In this document: positions 13,371 to 23,432 of the stretch, piece by piece
Layout of the letters: every line of letters begins with the position of its first letter
Position numbering within the stretch: the first letter of the stretch is position 1
DNA from: Kalmusia sp. IMI 367209
Taxonomy: Eukaryota > Ascomycota > Dothideomycetes > Pleosporales > Didymosphaeriaceae
Direction of reading: 5' to 3'
DNA length: 64,000 bases
NCBI GenBank assembly: GCA_027946365.1
Contig: JAPEUQ010000004.1
Span: 3,472,001-3,536,000, forward strand
Notes under the pieces: model-generated
What the model was told of the DNA's origin: nothing
Database searches by the model: none
Seen by the model: the letters and a program-made list of their open reading frames with translations, nothing else
Program-made: the position numbers and the translations under genes

Positions 13371-13538
13371 TGCTGCCGAAACTCGCCTTACACACTGCTT
13401 TCGGCCTCACTGTCAATGTTCATATATACCGTTTCAAAAGTATGTACTATCTAAGTCACTAGCTAATCCCAAGACCCACCAGAACTAGCTTATCTGTTCG
13501 AACTAGCGGCCCAACTAGGAACGACACCAAAACTACGA

Positions 13539-13548
13539 CTCGGCCGAG
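13539..13548. promoter_or_regulatory. Palindromic CTCGGCCGAG site, copy 1
   Basis: A perfect 10-bp inverted repeat containing CGG/CCG, the triplet pair recognised by Zn2Cys6 dimers, here with no spacer. The identical 10-mer recurs at 15913-15922 upstream of the dioxygenase gene. Candidate site for the regulator encoded between them. Confidence 0.5.
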
Positions 13549-13557
13549 ATAATGTAC

Positions 13558-13568
13558 AGATAAGATAA
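13558..13568 (+). promoter_or_regulatory. Tandem GATA boxes (AGATAAGATAA)
   Basis: Two overlapping HGATAR-type sequences lie 10 bp from the palindrome. They resemble AreA/NIT2 sites in nitrogen-catabolic promoters. Short motifs like this also occur by chance. Confidence 0.4.
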
Positions 13569-13731
13569 TCTGAGGCCCAGGATAAGTTGATCCGACGCGT
13601 ATGCCGCCACAAAAGACGAACATTCTCATGAAGTCGGGTGAGTTGACATTGTGTCGCTTTGCTATCGAACAGCATCACTTCAGGTTTTGAACCAATCACG
13701 GCGAAGCAAAAGTCGTCAACAAATAAATCAC

Positions 13732-15825
13732 ATGCAGCAACTTCTTATAATGCCCGAAAGATCAATCTCCACGTCTAGCAACGGGGTTGCCAGAGTCAAG
13801 AGACGTTTGTCCCAGCGTAAGCCACTCGCTTGTCGCGCTTGCACGAAAAGTAAGGTTCGTTGCGACAAAAATATCCCATGCGCAAGGTGCTTCAGAAGGA
13901 ACACTCCATGTGAGAGGGAGGACGTGGAACTTTCTTCCAAAACCCGTAATAAGCCGGCTTCCACACGGATTGAAAATCATTCGATAGCAAATGGATCAAT
14001 ATGCGCATTTACACAAGAAGCTACGCGATCTGACCAGGCCAGGATATCTCTGAGATTACGAACTATCTCAGAGCGAGACGAAAATACTTCCCTGTTGTGT
14101 CCGAGTACCACTTCTCAGTCAACATGCTCGGCTCCGTCGCGCACTTCCGGCATGAGGATTTTAGCCAATGTAGAGAATCCAGACACTAGCCGCAGCCAAA
14201 TTGAGTTCGAAGATCTGGCCACTAGCATAGAAGGTCTAGCTTGGGGAAGACATCAATGTCACAAGTATCCTCATCGGAATTGCCTACGTTTCGAAGATCG
14301 AAGCTCGATTCCTACGATAAATGTGCTCTCAGACAACTTGATCAAGAAGCTTCCTGACGTGGTAACGGCCAGACGGCTTGTTGGATTCCATATCCGCCTT
14401 CTATGTTGGAATCATAATGTTCTGCATGTTCCTTCCTTTCTTCGCCATTGTGAGAGCTTCTGGACATTAGGACATATTGAAGATGGCCAGTGGCTGGCTT
14501 TGTACTGTGCTGTTCTTTGCAGTTCTACATGGAGCATTCAAAACTGTCCAGATTATCTCGACGATGTTGGCCTAATACGCTTCTCACAGTCTCCAGCAGA
14601 CTTCTTCAATCTGGTCATTGAAATCTTGAACCAAGAAGATTTCTTAGGTCGACACACGATTTTCTCCATACAGGCGGTCTGCATCTCCGGGATGATCGGC
14701 AATGTCCTGGGACAAAGTGACCTCCTAACTACCTGGGTGAGCGCCAGTATTCGAATAGCGCAATGTCTTGGACTGCATCACATCCCAAAAAGCGCTCCTG
14801 GGAATTCTTGGGAAGAGATGGTTGATAAAGAAGTCGGGCGGAGAGTGTGGTGGAAGCTGGTTGAGCTGGACTACCATTCCATCCCTTACACTGGAACATA
14901 CACTATCAACATGAAACACTTTACCACTTCCCCACCGAGCAATTGCAACGATGAAGATCTACAAATTAAGAATGATTCGAGTCTGACGATGAGCACTTAT
15001 GCTATCATCAAGGCTAAAATGTCTGTTCTGATTCCTACCTTGTTGGACGGACCGAGCACTGGCGACGATGTGGCATCCCGCTATGAACACGTAATCCATG
15101 TAGATCGACAGATGAGACAACTCGTAGAAGATATCCCATCTATTATCTTACGGCACCAAGATACTCTTGAGTGGAATTCAGAATGGCTTGCTCTGGCGCG
15201 TCGAACTCTTGCGATCGCCGCTGCTGATAAGGTATGTCTTCGGCTTGCAACATGATAATACATAGCTAATACTGAGCCAGATAATCATGATTCACCGATC
15301 TTTCCTGCTCAAGAGCTTTCAATCTCCAGCGTATCTATTTACGAGGCAAACTTGTGTTTCTGCGGCGATGACCATTCTCAGAGAGCATGAAGAAATATTA
15401 ATGGCCGGTTCAGAGTGTCCACCAATTTGGGTACATTCTGCCTTTTGCGTCACCGCCATTGTTGTAATATGTCTTGAGCTCCTTCACTGCCATGCATCAA
15501 TGGCACAGCAGCGAAAGGATCAGTACGAGAGAAATTAATCCGAGGAGCAAGATCGCGCCTTAGCTTATCCCGAAACGATACCATGGCACGCAGAGGCGTA
15601 TATCTCGTCGATGCTATGTTGAACGAAGAGCTTTATGATATTGTAGACCAAGATGACGCACACGAAGATTCTACAAGGCAAAAATTTGTTCGAATACTGC
15701 ATCACTTCATACAGCAGGATCAGCATGAGTCTGGCATGAATTTCGGTGGGTCGGATAAGCGCGAACCAGCAACTATAGGACAGTTCGAAGATTTTAATAT
15801 CTGGTTCAGCAGTCATTTTAGATGA
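13732..15825 (+). CDS. Zn2Cys6 transcription factor with an apparent -1 frameshift
   Basis: This is a fungal binuclear zinc-cluster regulator. The DNA-binding motif is near the N-terminus (C34, C37, C44, C50, C53, C60 from the ATG at 13732; spacing C-x2-C-x6-C-x5-C-x2-C-x6-C), with basic residues between. A fungal-specific middle domain follows (WLALYCAVLCSS, GLHHIPK, EVGRRVWWKLVELD). Exon 1 ends at 15231, an intron spans 15232-15280, and exon 2 begins IIMIHRSFLLKSF. At about 15521-15523 the frame changes: the open frame ends at a TAA at 15536-15538, while the expected continuation (VREKLIRGARSRLS...DTMARRGVYLVDAML) runs in another frame to 15825. No intron fits; one base appears to be missing. 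Either ATG 13732 or 13750 may be the start. Divergent from the permease, and a plausible regulator of it. Confidence 0.8.
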
Positions 15826-16139
15826 AACCTTGAAAACACACGAACGTGTTAGAAATAATGGATCTTGATACCTAGCTGGCTCCTAAATGTTAATGCCTCG
15901 CAGACCGTATAACTCGGCCGAGTTATACTCGCCCCACTTTACCATGGCTAGTGGCGTCATACCGTCTCCACATCTTTGTGTTGTCTATCTCGTCCGACTA
16001 GCATTGATGATAGTCGTAAAGTAGGAACAAAGCTATTTCTATCTATCTTTGCCTGCAACGTAAAACTAGACTTAGAACCTCCAATCATACCGTATCATAC
16101 AATCAGCCAGCTTCCATCATACCAAACGACCAATAAAAA
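15826..16139. promoter_or_regulatory. Promoter region of the XanA-like dioxygenase
   Basis: About 310 bp with no coding signal. It holds a 22-bp perfect palindrome (15907-15928) whose centre is the same CTCGGCCGAG found in the permease/regulator promoter, and GATA-type boxes at 15985-15990 (inverted) and 16008-16013. Confidence 0.5.
15907..15928. promoter_or_regulatory. 22-bp perfect palindrome with CTCGGCCGAG core, copy 2
   Basis: GTATAACTCGG is followed directly by its exact reverse complement. The centre TCGGCCGA joins the half-sites TCGG and CCGA without a spacer. It lies about 210 bp before the dioxygenase start codon. Candidate binding site for the neighbouring Zn2Cys6 protein. Confidence 0.55.
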
Positions 16140-17447
16140 ATGCCGCATCCAATCATGCCTCTTCAGATTCAACCTTTGCCAGACTATCTGCGCAAATCCA
16201 CACTCCTCGGCGCCGAAGTCATATTACCCGAGTCCATGTCCCTATTCGACCCTAAATTACTATGTGAGGTTGATAGAGAAATATTCCGACGTGGCTTCTT
16301 CGACCACAGTGTGCTTGTCATCAGAAACCAGACTGGCTTACAACCTCAGGTCCTGTACGAGATTGCCGATCTACTCGATCCGGACCACCTTCCCTTTCAC
16401 TCTGGGGGAGAAAAGCAGGTCACGGATTCGCGCAACATCCTATCTCAAAATAATTGCTCTAGAATACCTCGCGCACCTCAGGTTACTGTCATTGGATCGG
16501 GGCGGGTCGAAAACTATGAAGGTATTGAAGGATTGAACCTTAAACATCTTGTATGTCCATCTAGATCAATTTCGAGACACCACTAACTGATGTACCAGGA
16601 TCAGTCAAGTTTCCACGAACAGCCTCTTTCAAAATATGAGATATCTAAAGGGTTTACTCGGCCATATAGATGGCACATGGATGCCGCCTTATATGAGAAT
16701 TTGCCCGGTGTTGTAACTTCCCTACATGCAATTGAGGTTCCACACATTCCGGACCAGAAATTACAGTTTCACGAGAATTTGTCTACGGATATCGCCGCCG
16801 GCGCTACGCTTTGTAGGTACAAGTCATCCAGCAGACGATCAAGTGTCTCACTGTATCAGTCTTCTCCGGGGCGCGAAATTTCGAGCTGCTGTCAGCGGAG
16901 GAGCAAGAATTCGCCTGTAATACTACAGTTCACTACGCACCAAGAGCGTATGAGTATATACGCAACTGTAAGGCATCTGCGGACGGCCTGGCAATCGAGA
17001 AGACAGGCAGAGAGACAGCGATAGAAACCCTTCCAGCGTGGACCTGGGACAAGGTCCAATCCTTCCCAGTGAGTCTCTCGTTGAGTAGATACGTATCACA
17101 GGAACTTCTAATACTATTAGATGGTGTGGAAAAATCCCTCGAATGGCAATCCACATTTGCAGATCGCTGGCTGTTGCGTCTATTCTCTCACTACGATTGA
17201 TCCCAAGACAGGGCTAAAAACTACTATCTCGGACATTGCGGAAGTAAGGAGAATTTGTCACGACTTTCAGAGAAAGGTCTACATGCCAGAAAATGTTTAC
17301 GCACATGCTTGGAAGAAAGGCGATCTTGTGATGTTTCACAATAGGGGAGTCATGCATAGTATTTCAGGCCAACTTTCTCAGTATGAGAATCGGAGGTTGT
17401 TGTGGCAATGCAATATGGCGAGCAGCAGTTCGCCGCAAGCATATTAA
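16140..17447 (+). CDS. xanA: Fe(II)/alpha-ketoglutarate dioxygenase, xanthine dioxygenase (XanA)-like
   Basis: This is a TauD/TfdA-fold, cytosolic non-haem iron dioxygenase. The closest family I recognise is fungal XanA, which hydroxylates xanthine to uric acid using 2-oxoglutarate and O2. Exons are 16140-16550, 16599-16812, 16860-17068 and 17121-17447, giving 386 residues (A. nidulans XanA is about 370). The iron ligands are H163 and D165 in RWHMDAALY, and H357 in RGVMHS; the 2-oxoglutarate-binding arginine is at about 369, 12 residues later, as in XanA. Other shared features are the VIGSGRVENYEG stretch, FFSGARNFELLSAEEQEFA and LPAWTWDKVQSFPMVWKNP. The permease and regulator next door and the shared palindrome support a purine-use cluster. 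A sulfonate or other TauD-type substrate cannot be excluded. Confidence 0.85.
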
Positions 17448-17652
17448 GGCCATGTTTTGACGAGCATCTTCGAAATTGTATTCTAGAATATCTTTTCTTG
17501 CCCTAATGATGGGTAATGCTCATTATCAAGTTGACGGTACCGATTCACAATAGCGTCGCGTTCTATCTCGAGTTAACTTCTTCAGTATTTGCTTATAGGC
17601 ATGATCAGATTATAACACAATAGGTACCCATAAGATGGATTGCTATCACACC

Positions 17653-19843
17653 TTACCAAGGGAATGCGTCAACCTCTAAATCAATTTCACAGAGCTTAGC
17701 CTTCTCCTTCCCGAGTCTCGTCACTGCGACTCTAACTTCATCACACATACCTACTGGCCCTCAGGTCATAATCGCAATCTTCTTGTACCTAGTATTAGAC
17801 TCATGCCGTAGCAGCGCCTCGATATCCAAACTTCTCCCGACCCAAACTTCTTTTTCGCGAAGTCGGTCTAGCAACGGATGTGAATGATTCAAGAGGCATT
17901 CGTCTGCTGTCTTGACACTGTAGAACATCTTTATATTTGGATGACACCAGAGAAAGGGAAGAAGGCCAGTTATACCGATTCCACCTCCAATCAGAAGAAG
18001 CCGGTCGCTCTTTAGTGCTGATGCAGCAGGATTTGTTGGATATGGGCCTTCTACAAGTGTGAGCAGGTTTTTGTGCGCTTTTAAGAGCTTCGTTATCCCT
18101 GTGCTTTTCCGGACGAAGAGTGTTAGACCTGAGTTCGTGTACGCATTGTTTTTATCCGCAATAGTAGAGCCGACCTTCGTGCCCGGCTTTTTCTCTATGT
18201 CCGCGGTCTCCGAGCAAGCGTGGTCTCCATAGTGGCGCCTGTCGAGCATTGGTGTTGGGATCATCGAGAAAGGGTAGTTCTCCCATGGCCGAAGAGGGTT
18301 GAGCGTAGGGAAGTACACGTAGACACATTTACGCGAGGAGACCCAACGAATCTCCGGAATATCGATGCGGACAATGTTGGGGCTAATTTCAGTCACCTCA
18401 GAATAACGAAAGCCGGTTTACTAGACGCGCGCCACTCGAGCGAGTTGATCGAAGGACCACACCGCAATCGTGGCATACAGCTAGGTCTCGTAGCCAAAGC
18501 AATTCTCATACCCATACCAGACATGGTACCAACAGCCTACGATGCAAACAATGGCCATGATGATGATTTGTGTTATCAGAAATAGCTCATATGCGTGCTG
18601 GCGTATGACGAGTACGCTGATGAGCACAATGATGACTGTTGCAAGTGTAGCTACGCAGCCCCATATCCACCAGAGCAATGGTAATGACGTGGTGTAGGAT
18701 CTAGTGTTCTGGTATAAAACTACTGCAATGATGGAGTAAAGCAGCGTTTGCAGGAGGAAGAACCGGGCAATCCACCGATGTAGCAGAAGGTAAGTCGAGT
18801 GTTGCCAATTGGTCAGCCACAGCAGGATATTATTCCTGCTAGAGAAGAGAAATATTATAGGCATATGCGCGAAAGCGAGGACACCGGTACGCCACATGAA
18901 GTATGCCATGAGCTCTTGATAACGGTTTTCGTACCATTGCATCTTGCGCTGGGGCCAGAGCGTTTCGTAGCCGACTGCTAGAAACACAATGTTCAGGATA
19001 AACATGATAGCGATGTATAATTTTTGGCCGACTGTTGGCATGTTCCCTATGAGGAAGGAAAGCGGTCGGTGGTGATAGGTGCCGGTGAGGCTAGAATAGA
19101 AGTAAGGTTTGATTCGTGCCAGTGTGGCAGATAGATGGGGGAGGTAGCCCAGGCATGTCAGTGCAATCGGTAGAGCAAAGGCAGCGAGACAGATAGAGAG
19201 CCTAGAGGAAGATTGATTAGCTAAAATACTCGCAACCGACCGATCATGAATAGACGTATAGCCTTAAAGCTCTTCGGAATACTCACCCGAAATAAGATTC
19301 CAAAGTCGTCTCGCGGAAGAAGTAGTATGGAGTCGTTCATGTTGTCTCCCAAGTTTCATAAGTCGTAAGCATGGTCGTGTTTAACTCCATGTTCATTTCC
19401 ACCCCCATATCCATTGACCCTGCTACCATAGTCGGTGCCTCGGTGACATTCGACAAAACTTCTCCATAGCTCCATTTCGGAAGGATTTTGACGTCACCAG
19501 TAATCTGCGTCTCCCAAAACTTCTCGATGGTCGAAGGGCAAACACTATCAGGGCAATTCAAGTGCATGCACCATGCGATGCTGCTCAAGTAAGGAAAATT
19601 GGAAGCCCGACATCTGGCTAGGTTATGCACTGCGTCCGAGGTAGTAGTGTGCCCACCGGGGCTGATCTTGGTAGAACAGGAGAGTGTGTATGGCGAGAAA
19701 GAGCGGAAACAGCCATGACCGCAATATGGGTCGTAGAATGTGGAGCTGGAGATGCCGGCGAGGCCGCCTCGGGAGACGGGAATGGGACCAGTAGCAAGCG
19801 CGACTGAGACTAGCATTGGTAGTAGGAGGAGAAAGTTGCTCAT
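17653..19843 (-). pseudogene. Ferric/cupric reductase (FRE family) with five in-frame stops
   Basis: The translation follows the whole FRE family plan: signal peptide (MSNFLLLLPMLVSVALATG), cysteine-rich extracellular part, TTPYYFFRETTLESYFG, an intron (19202-19286), haem-binding membrane helices with paired histidines (LAFAHMP, LTNWQHSTYLLLHRW), the FAD motif YPFSM (normally HPFSM), the NADPH motif LLIGGGIGITGLLPFL and the CGPxGM region near the C-terminus. The frame is kept throughout, but it is broken by TGA at 19337-19339, TAG at 18481-18483 (the Trp position of YETWLYA), TAG-TAA at 18418-18423 and TGA at 17761-17763 (the Cys of CGPxGM). The natural end is TAA at 17653-17655. Such proteins reduce extracellular iron for uptake; this copy cannot be full length unless the stops are sequence errors. 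Confidence 0.85.
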
Positions 19844-20875
19844 GGTTCACAGGTAATCTTGAGCTAAGATGGAGCAAGTGACTGGCTTCTTGAGCTAGGT
19901 GAAATTAGAGAGTCTCTATCAGAGGACGAAGCAGGATTGGCATTCTGAAGCTGACTACACACTTCATGAAATCCAGCACTTTCAAGTGGCTGAGAGACAA
20001 CTCTAGTAGTTCAGTCCCTCATCGAATGATAATAGGCGCTGCGCGAGTTTGAGCAGGTTAATCCTTCCCTGCATGAAGATGGCAATTGCGATTGGTTCTA
20101 TCCCTACACATGTCGCTAAGATGCGACTCTCGCGATGACAGTAAGGTATGTGCACCAGAGACTTGCGAAGTAAATATATGAACTCAACTCACTTATTACT
20201 GTAAACCTACCTATCAAAGAGCAGTGTGAGCTTAAAGACGAACACAGTCGTATCATTGAGCGCGAGTAGAGATAAAGGTGCTCATTCCAAGCCTGTGAGC
20301 ACTCGTGATTATGTATGAAGTTTGCTAGTCGGTCATGACACGTCCATGCTCAGAAACAACACAATTGCAGAACACCGTTGGCGATATCAAAACCCTCTTA
20401 GAGCCCTGACCAATCAGATGAAGTTGATGCTGCAAGGGTGGTTTGCAAGGACTGTTTCTGCGCACGATCCAGGAACAGCCGCAGCCGCCGCCACCGACGT
20501 CATCCCACTCCCTCCAAACATGCCTGCAAAACCACCTTTCCTCCTCCACACCGACAGCAGAACCTTAGAAAGAAGAGCACGAGACCTCTAACCCACGGTC
20601 TCCTCTGGCAAAAACCTCGAACTAGCATACACAAGGGACAGAACCATATTAAAACTACTCTGTAAGTGCTCCCTTCCTTGTAAGCACGCAACGTAAGCAC
20701 GCAACTCTTTCATCCAAAAAGCATCGTTCCTAATTGTACTCAAATACTAACATCATCAGTGACCCTATAAGTTCTCACGTTCGTGAAACATCCGAATCCT
20801 TCTTCTGAACCTCAACAAATTACCAAACCTACCTTTCTTCAATCCCAGCTCGTACCGCGCACACTCCCAACTACA
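19844..20875. other. Intergenic, about 1 kb
   Basis: A short open stretch at 20322-20591 (plus, 89 codons, alanine- and proline-rich end) has no recognisable motif and is not called. The last 100 bp should hold the promoter of the small gene at 20876. Confidence 0.45.
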
Positions 20876-21076
20876 ATGGGCTCCAAAGCCAGCAAACTCT
20901 CTTCCCACAATAAACTGCAGCCCTCGACTGCGAAATCAGACAAAGCGGAGATGAAGGAGCCCGCGAACTACTACACGCATCGCAGTAAGAGCATGCGCAA
21001 AAAGGCGGGTCAAACGCCCGGTGGTGCGGCAGCAGGAGGGCAGAGTGGAGGTGGTAGTGGAGGAGGTTTAGCTTAA
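20876..21076 (+). CDS. Small protein with predicted N-myristoylation signal
   Basis: A 66-residue single-exon ORF starts MGSKASK. Gly2, Ser6 and Lys7 match the N-myristoyltransferase consensus MGxxxS/T. The middle is charged (KSDKAEMKEPANYYTHRSKSMRKKAG) and the end is Gly-rich (GGAAAGGQSGGGSGGG). An in-frame upstream ATG (20783) would add 31 residues and hide the myristoylation site; I prefer 20876 because the MGSKASK start is so distinctive and the upstream residues look like 5' UTR. It would be expected at a membrane surface through lipid plus basic residues. No family recognised. Confidence 0.6.
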   Translation: MGSKASKLSSHNKLQPSTAKSDKAEMKEPANYYTHRSKSMRKKAGQTPGGAAAGGQSGGGSGGGLA

Positions 21077-21387
21077 TTGATACTGCCTTGAGTTTATGGG
21101 CACAGATTCAGAGTACTTGAAAGGCAAAGAGGTACATCTATTGGCAGACGCCGATACAAGACGTGAGAGAAGGCTAGATGCTATAGATTTTAATTTTGTG
21201 TCTTGCATTAGGCTGCATGGAGAGGGCGTTTTGGGGGGCAAGATTTTATACGATATTTATGCGAGATTTTGAAATTAGCGCTTGGAGTGCATTCAAGATT
21301 TTCTATTCCTAGAGCAATTCCGAAGATCACGCGAATACTATAGGAGTGCTCGAATCACTGTACACCGCTCTTGAGTTTCTCACCGGC
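21077..21387. other. Intergenic between convergent genes
   Basis: 3' flanks of the small myristoylation-signal gene and the photolyase gene; AT-rich, no coding signal. Confidence 0.5.
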
Positions 21388-23432
21388 TCATGCAGTATCC
21401 CTCCCGATCCCAGCCTTATACCTTGCTAGACACCTCTCTCTCGCGAATCTGTGTTCCACCACAACCTTCGGATACCCCTCTTTCCTTGCGATCTTCTCCG
21501 CCTCACCCCCTTTCTCATACGGATTATGCACGCCCTCTCCCTCTACTGCTTTCAACTCTGGTACCCACTTTCTAATAAAGTCACCCTCAGCATCAAATTT
21601 CTCGCTCTGCAGCCACGGATTGAAGACGCGGAAGTACGGCTGCGGATCGACCCCAGTCGACGAGGAGAAACCCCAGCCGCCATTGTTGGACGCGAAGTCT
21701 CCGTCGATGAGGTGCGTGATGAAGTACTGTTCACCTAAGCGCCAATCGAGGAGAAGATGTTTGGCGAGGAAAGAGGCAGTTATCATGCGTAGGCGGTTGT
21801 GCATATAGGCAGTGGCGTTGAGGCAGCGCATAGCGGCATCGACGATGGGGTAACCTGGATAGGATTTAGATGAGTGATTGGGACGGAGTAATTGCGAGTT
21901 GAGTTGATGGGGGAGGGGAACTTACCCGTTCGTCCCTCTGTCCATGCGCGGAAGTGCTCATCATTGTACTCCCACTCGATGTTTGTGTATTCGTATTTGA
22001 AGGGCTTGTTCATGCTTGAATAAGAATTAGCATAGATCATTGGACCACAACTCGTAGTGGCAGGGATGGAGACAGCTTACCAGACATATGGCCAGTTGAC
22101 TAGAACATGCCTATAAAAATCCCTCCACGCAACCTCCCCTATCCATCCCTTTATGCCCTCGATCCCTCCATCTAGCTTTTTGGTACTATTCACATCCCTT
22201 GCCATCCGCACGCTTGTCCGCGCGGCCAATGTTCCTGCCGCGTGATGTACGCTTACGTTCGCAGTCGAATTCTTGGCCGGAAAGTTGCGCGTAGCGGTGT
22301 AGTGTCCAATTTTCTCGGTCAGAAAGAGAGTGATGCGGTCTGATGCTGCCGCTTCGCCGGCGGGCCAGAGGCGGGAGAAGTGTTCTTTTTGTTCCGGAGC
22401 GAGGGCCTTACTTGAAGGAGCTGGAGGAACGGAGCGGTCGAAGAGGTATGCGAATCTAGGTCTGAAAGTAGCTGTGTTCTTGGGCGGCATTGGTCTTTCG
22501 TCAAGCAAGTGCGGATGAGCATGGAGGTAGGCTATCCAATTTCTGTACCATGGTGAATATACGGCGTACTGCTTACCACCGCCCGTCTTCAAGCTGCCTG
22601 GTGGTACAACGCAATCATCATGGTACGGCTCGAAATTAATGCCTTGCTCAACTCCAAGCCGGATTAGCCTCTCTTCTCTTCTCAACTCATCCGGCTCATA
22701 TTCTAGATTGCAGAAGATGTTCTTCACACCCCAGTCCTTCGTCAACTCTAACAGTCTCTTCGGCACATTTTTGCGTGGCGTAACCGTTTCAATATAGAGC
22801 GGAATATCCAGCTCCGCCAGTTCCTTCTGCAGTAGCGCGACCGACCGCAACTCGAAATCGCACTTGGCTGGAGAGACCAAATGCGCTTCCCAGTCCTGCG
22901 GACTCATGATCCACACGCCGATGACACCGATACCTTTCTCCTTGGCCAGCTTGCCAGCTTCGCTCAACCCAGTGTTATCCCTGACCCGCAAATCCCTTTT
23001 GAACCAATGTACCACCGCCTCCCCTCCATTTCCATTCCTAATCTTCTCCCTCTTCTCTTTCGTAGTCTCCAACGTCGCATTGAGTACCTCTATAGGCCTC
23101 GAGATCTCCATAGCATTGTACATCGCACATCTCTCATTGCTCATCTCAGCAGGGTAGAACCTCCTATCCACGATACCTGCTTTTTCTTCCAGCCTCGAAT
23201 GGTCGAAGCTCGCGACCTCGTCATCTTGATGTTCGATCCCGCCCCTGCCTTGTGCAACGGACGCGATTTCGGCACTGTCTTCATTGGAGGCGTTACCATT
23301 CGTGAACGCTTTTGAGAGAGGTCTCGAGCGTTTGGAACGCTTGTTGGGCGCAGTGCCAGAAGGGTCGGTGTAGGCGGCTGCAGAGGCGGCATTTCCTGGA
23401 ATGCGAGAGCTGGCTTTGCGCTTCGGTGGCAT
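21388..23432 (-). CDS. phr1: CPD photolyase (class I DNA photolyase)
   Basis: This flavoenzyme uses blue light to split cyclobutane pyrimidine dimers in DNA. Exons are 23432-22081, 22014-21926 and 21854-21388 (635 residues). A basic, low-complexity N-terminus (MPPKRKASSR, KRSKRSRPLSK) looks like nuclear or mitochondrial targeting. The photolyase alpha/beta domain opens with VVHWFKRDLRVRDN. The helical FAD domain carries WIGEVAWRDFYRHVLVNWPYV, the CMNKPFK junction, YPIVDAAMRCL, MHNRLRMITASFLAKHLL and the DNA-binding loop NNGGWGFSSSTGVDPQPYF with FNPW. An ATG at 23453 in the same frame is possible, but fungal homologues usually start at MPPKRK. No disruption seen. Confidence 0.94.

Larger units (their letters stand above)
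13371..13731. promoter_or_regulatory. Shared bidirectional promoter, NCS1 permease / Zn2Cys6 regulator
   Basis: About 360 bp separates two divergent genes. It contains the palindrome CTCGGCCGAG (13539-13548), two overlapping AGATAA boxes (13558-13568) and an inverted one (13490-13495). In Aspergillus, GATA boxes bind the nitrogen regulator AreA, and the purine regulator UaY binds TCGG/CCGA half-sites. Repeated AACTAG words occur at about 13482-13520. Their role here is inferred. Confidence 0.55.

Noticed and set aside
15480..15540. Intron explanation for the regulator frameshift
   Set aside because: The conserved blocks abut with no room for an intron of normal length.
18396..18483. Intron explanation for the TAG codons in the ferric reductase
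   Set aside because: The sequence between the stops (LYATIAVWSFDQLARVARV) is itself conserved coding sequence, so it cannot be an intron.
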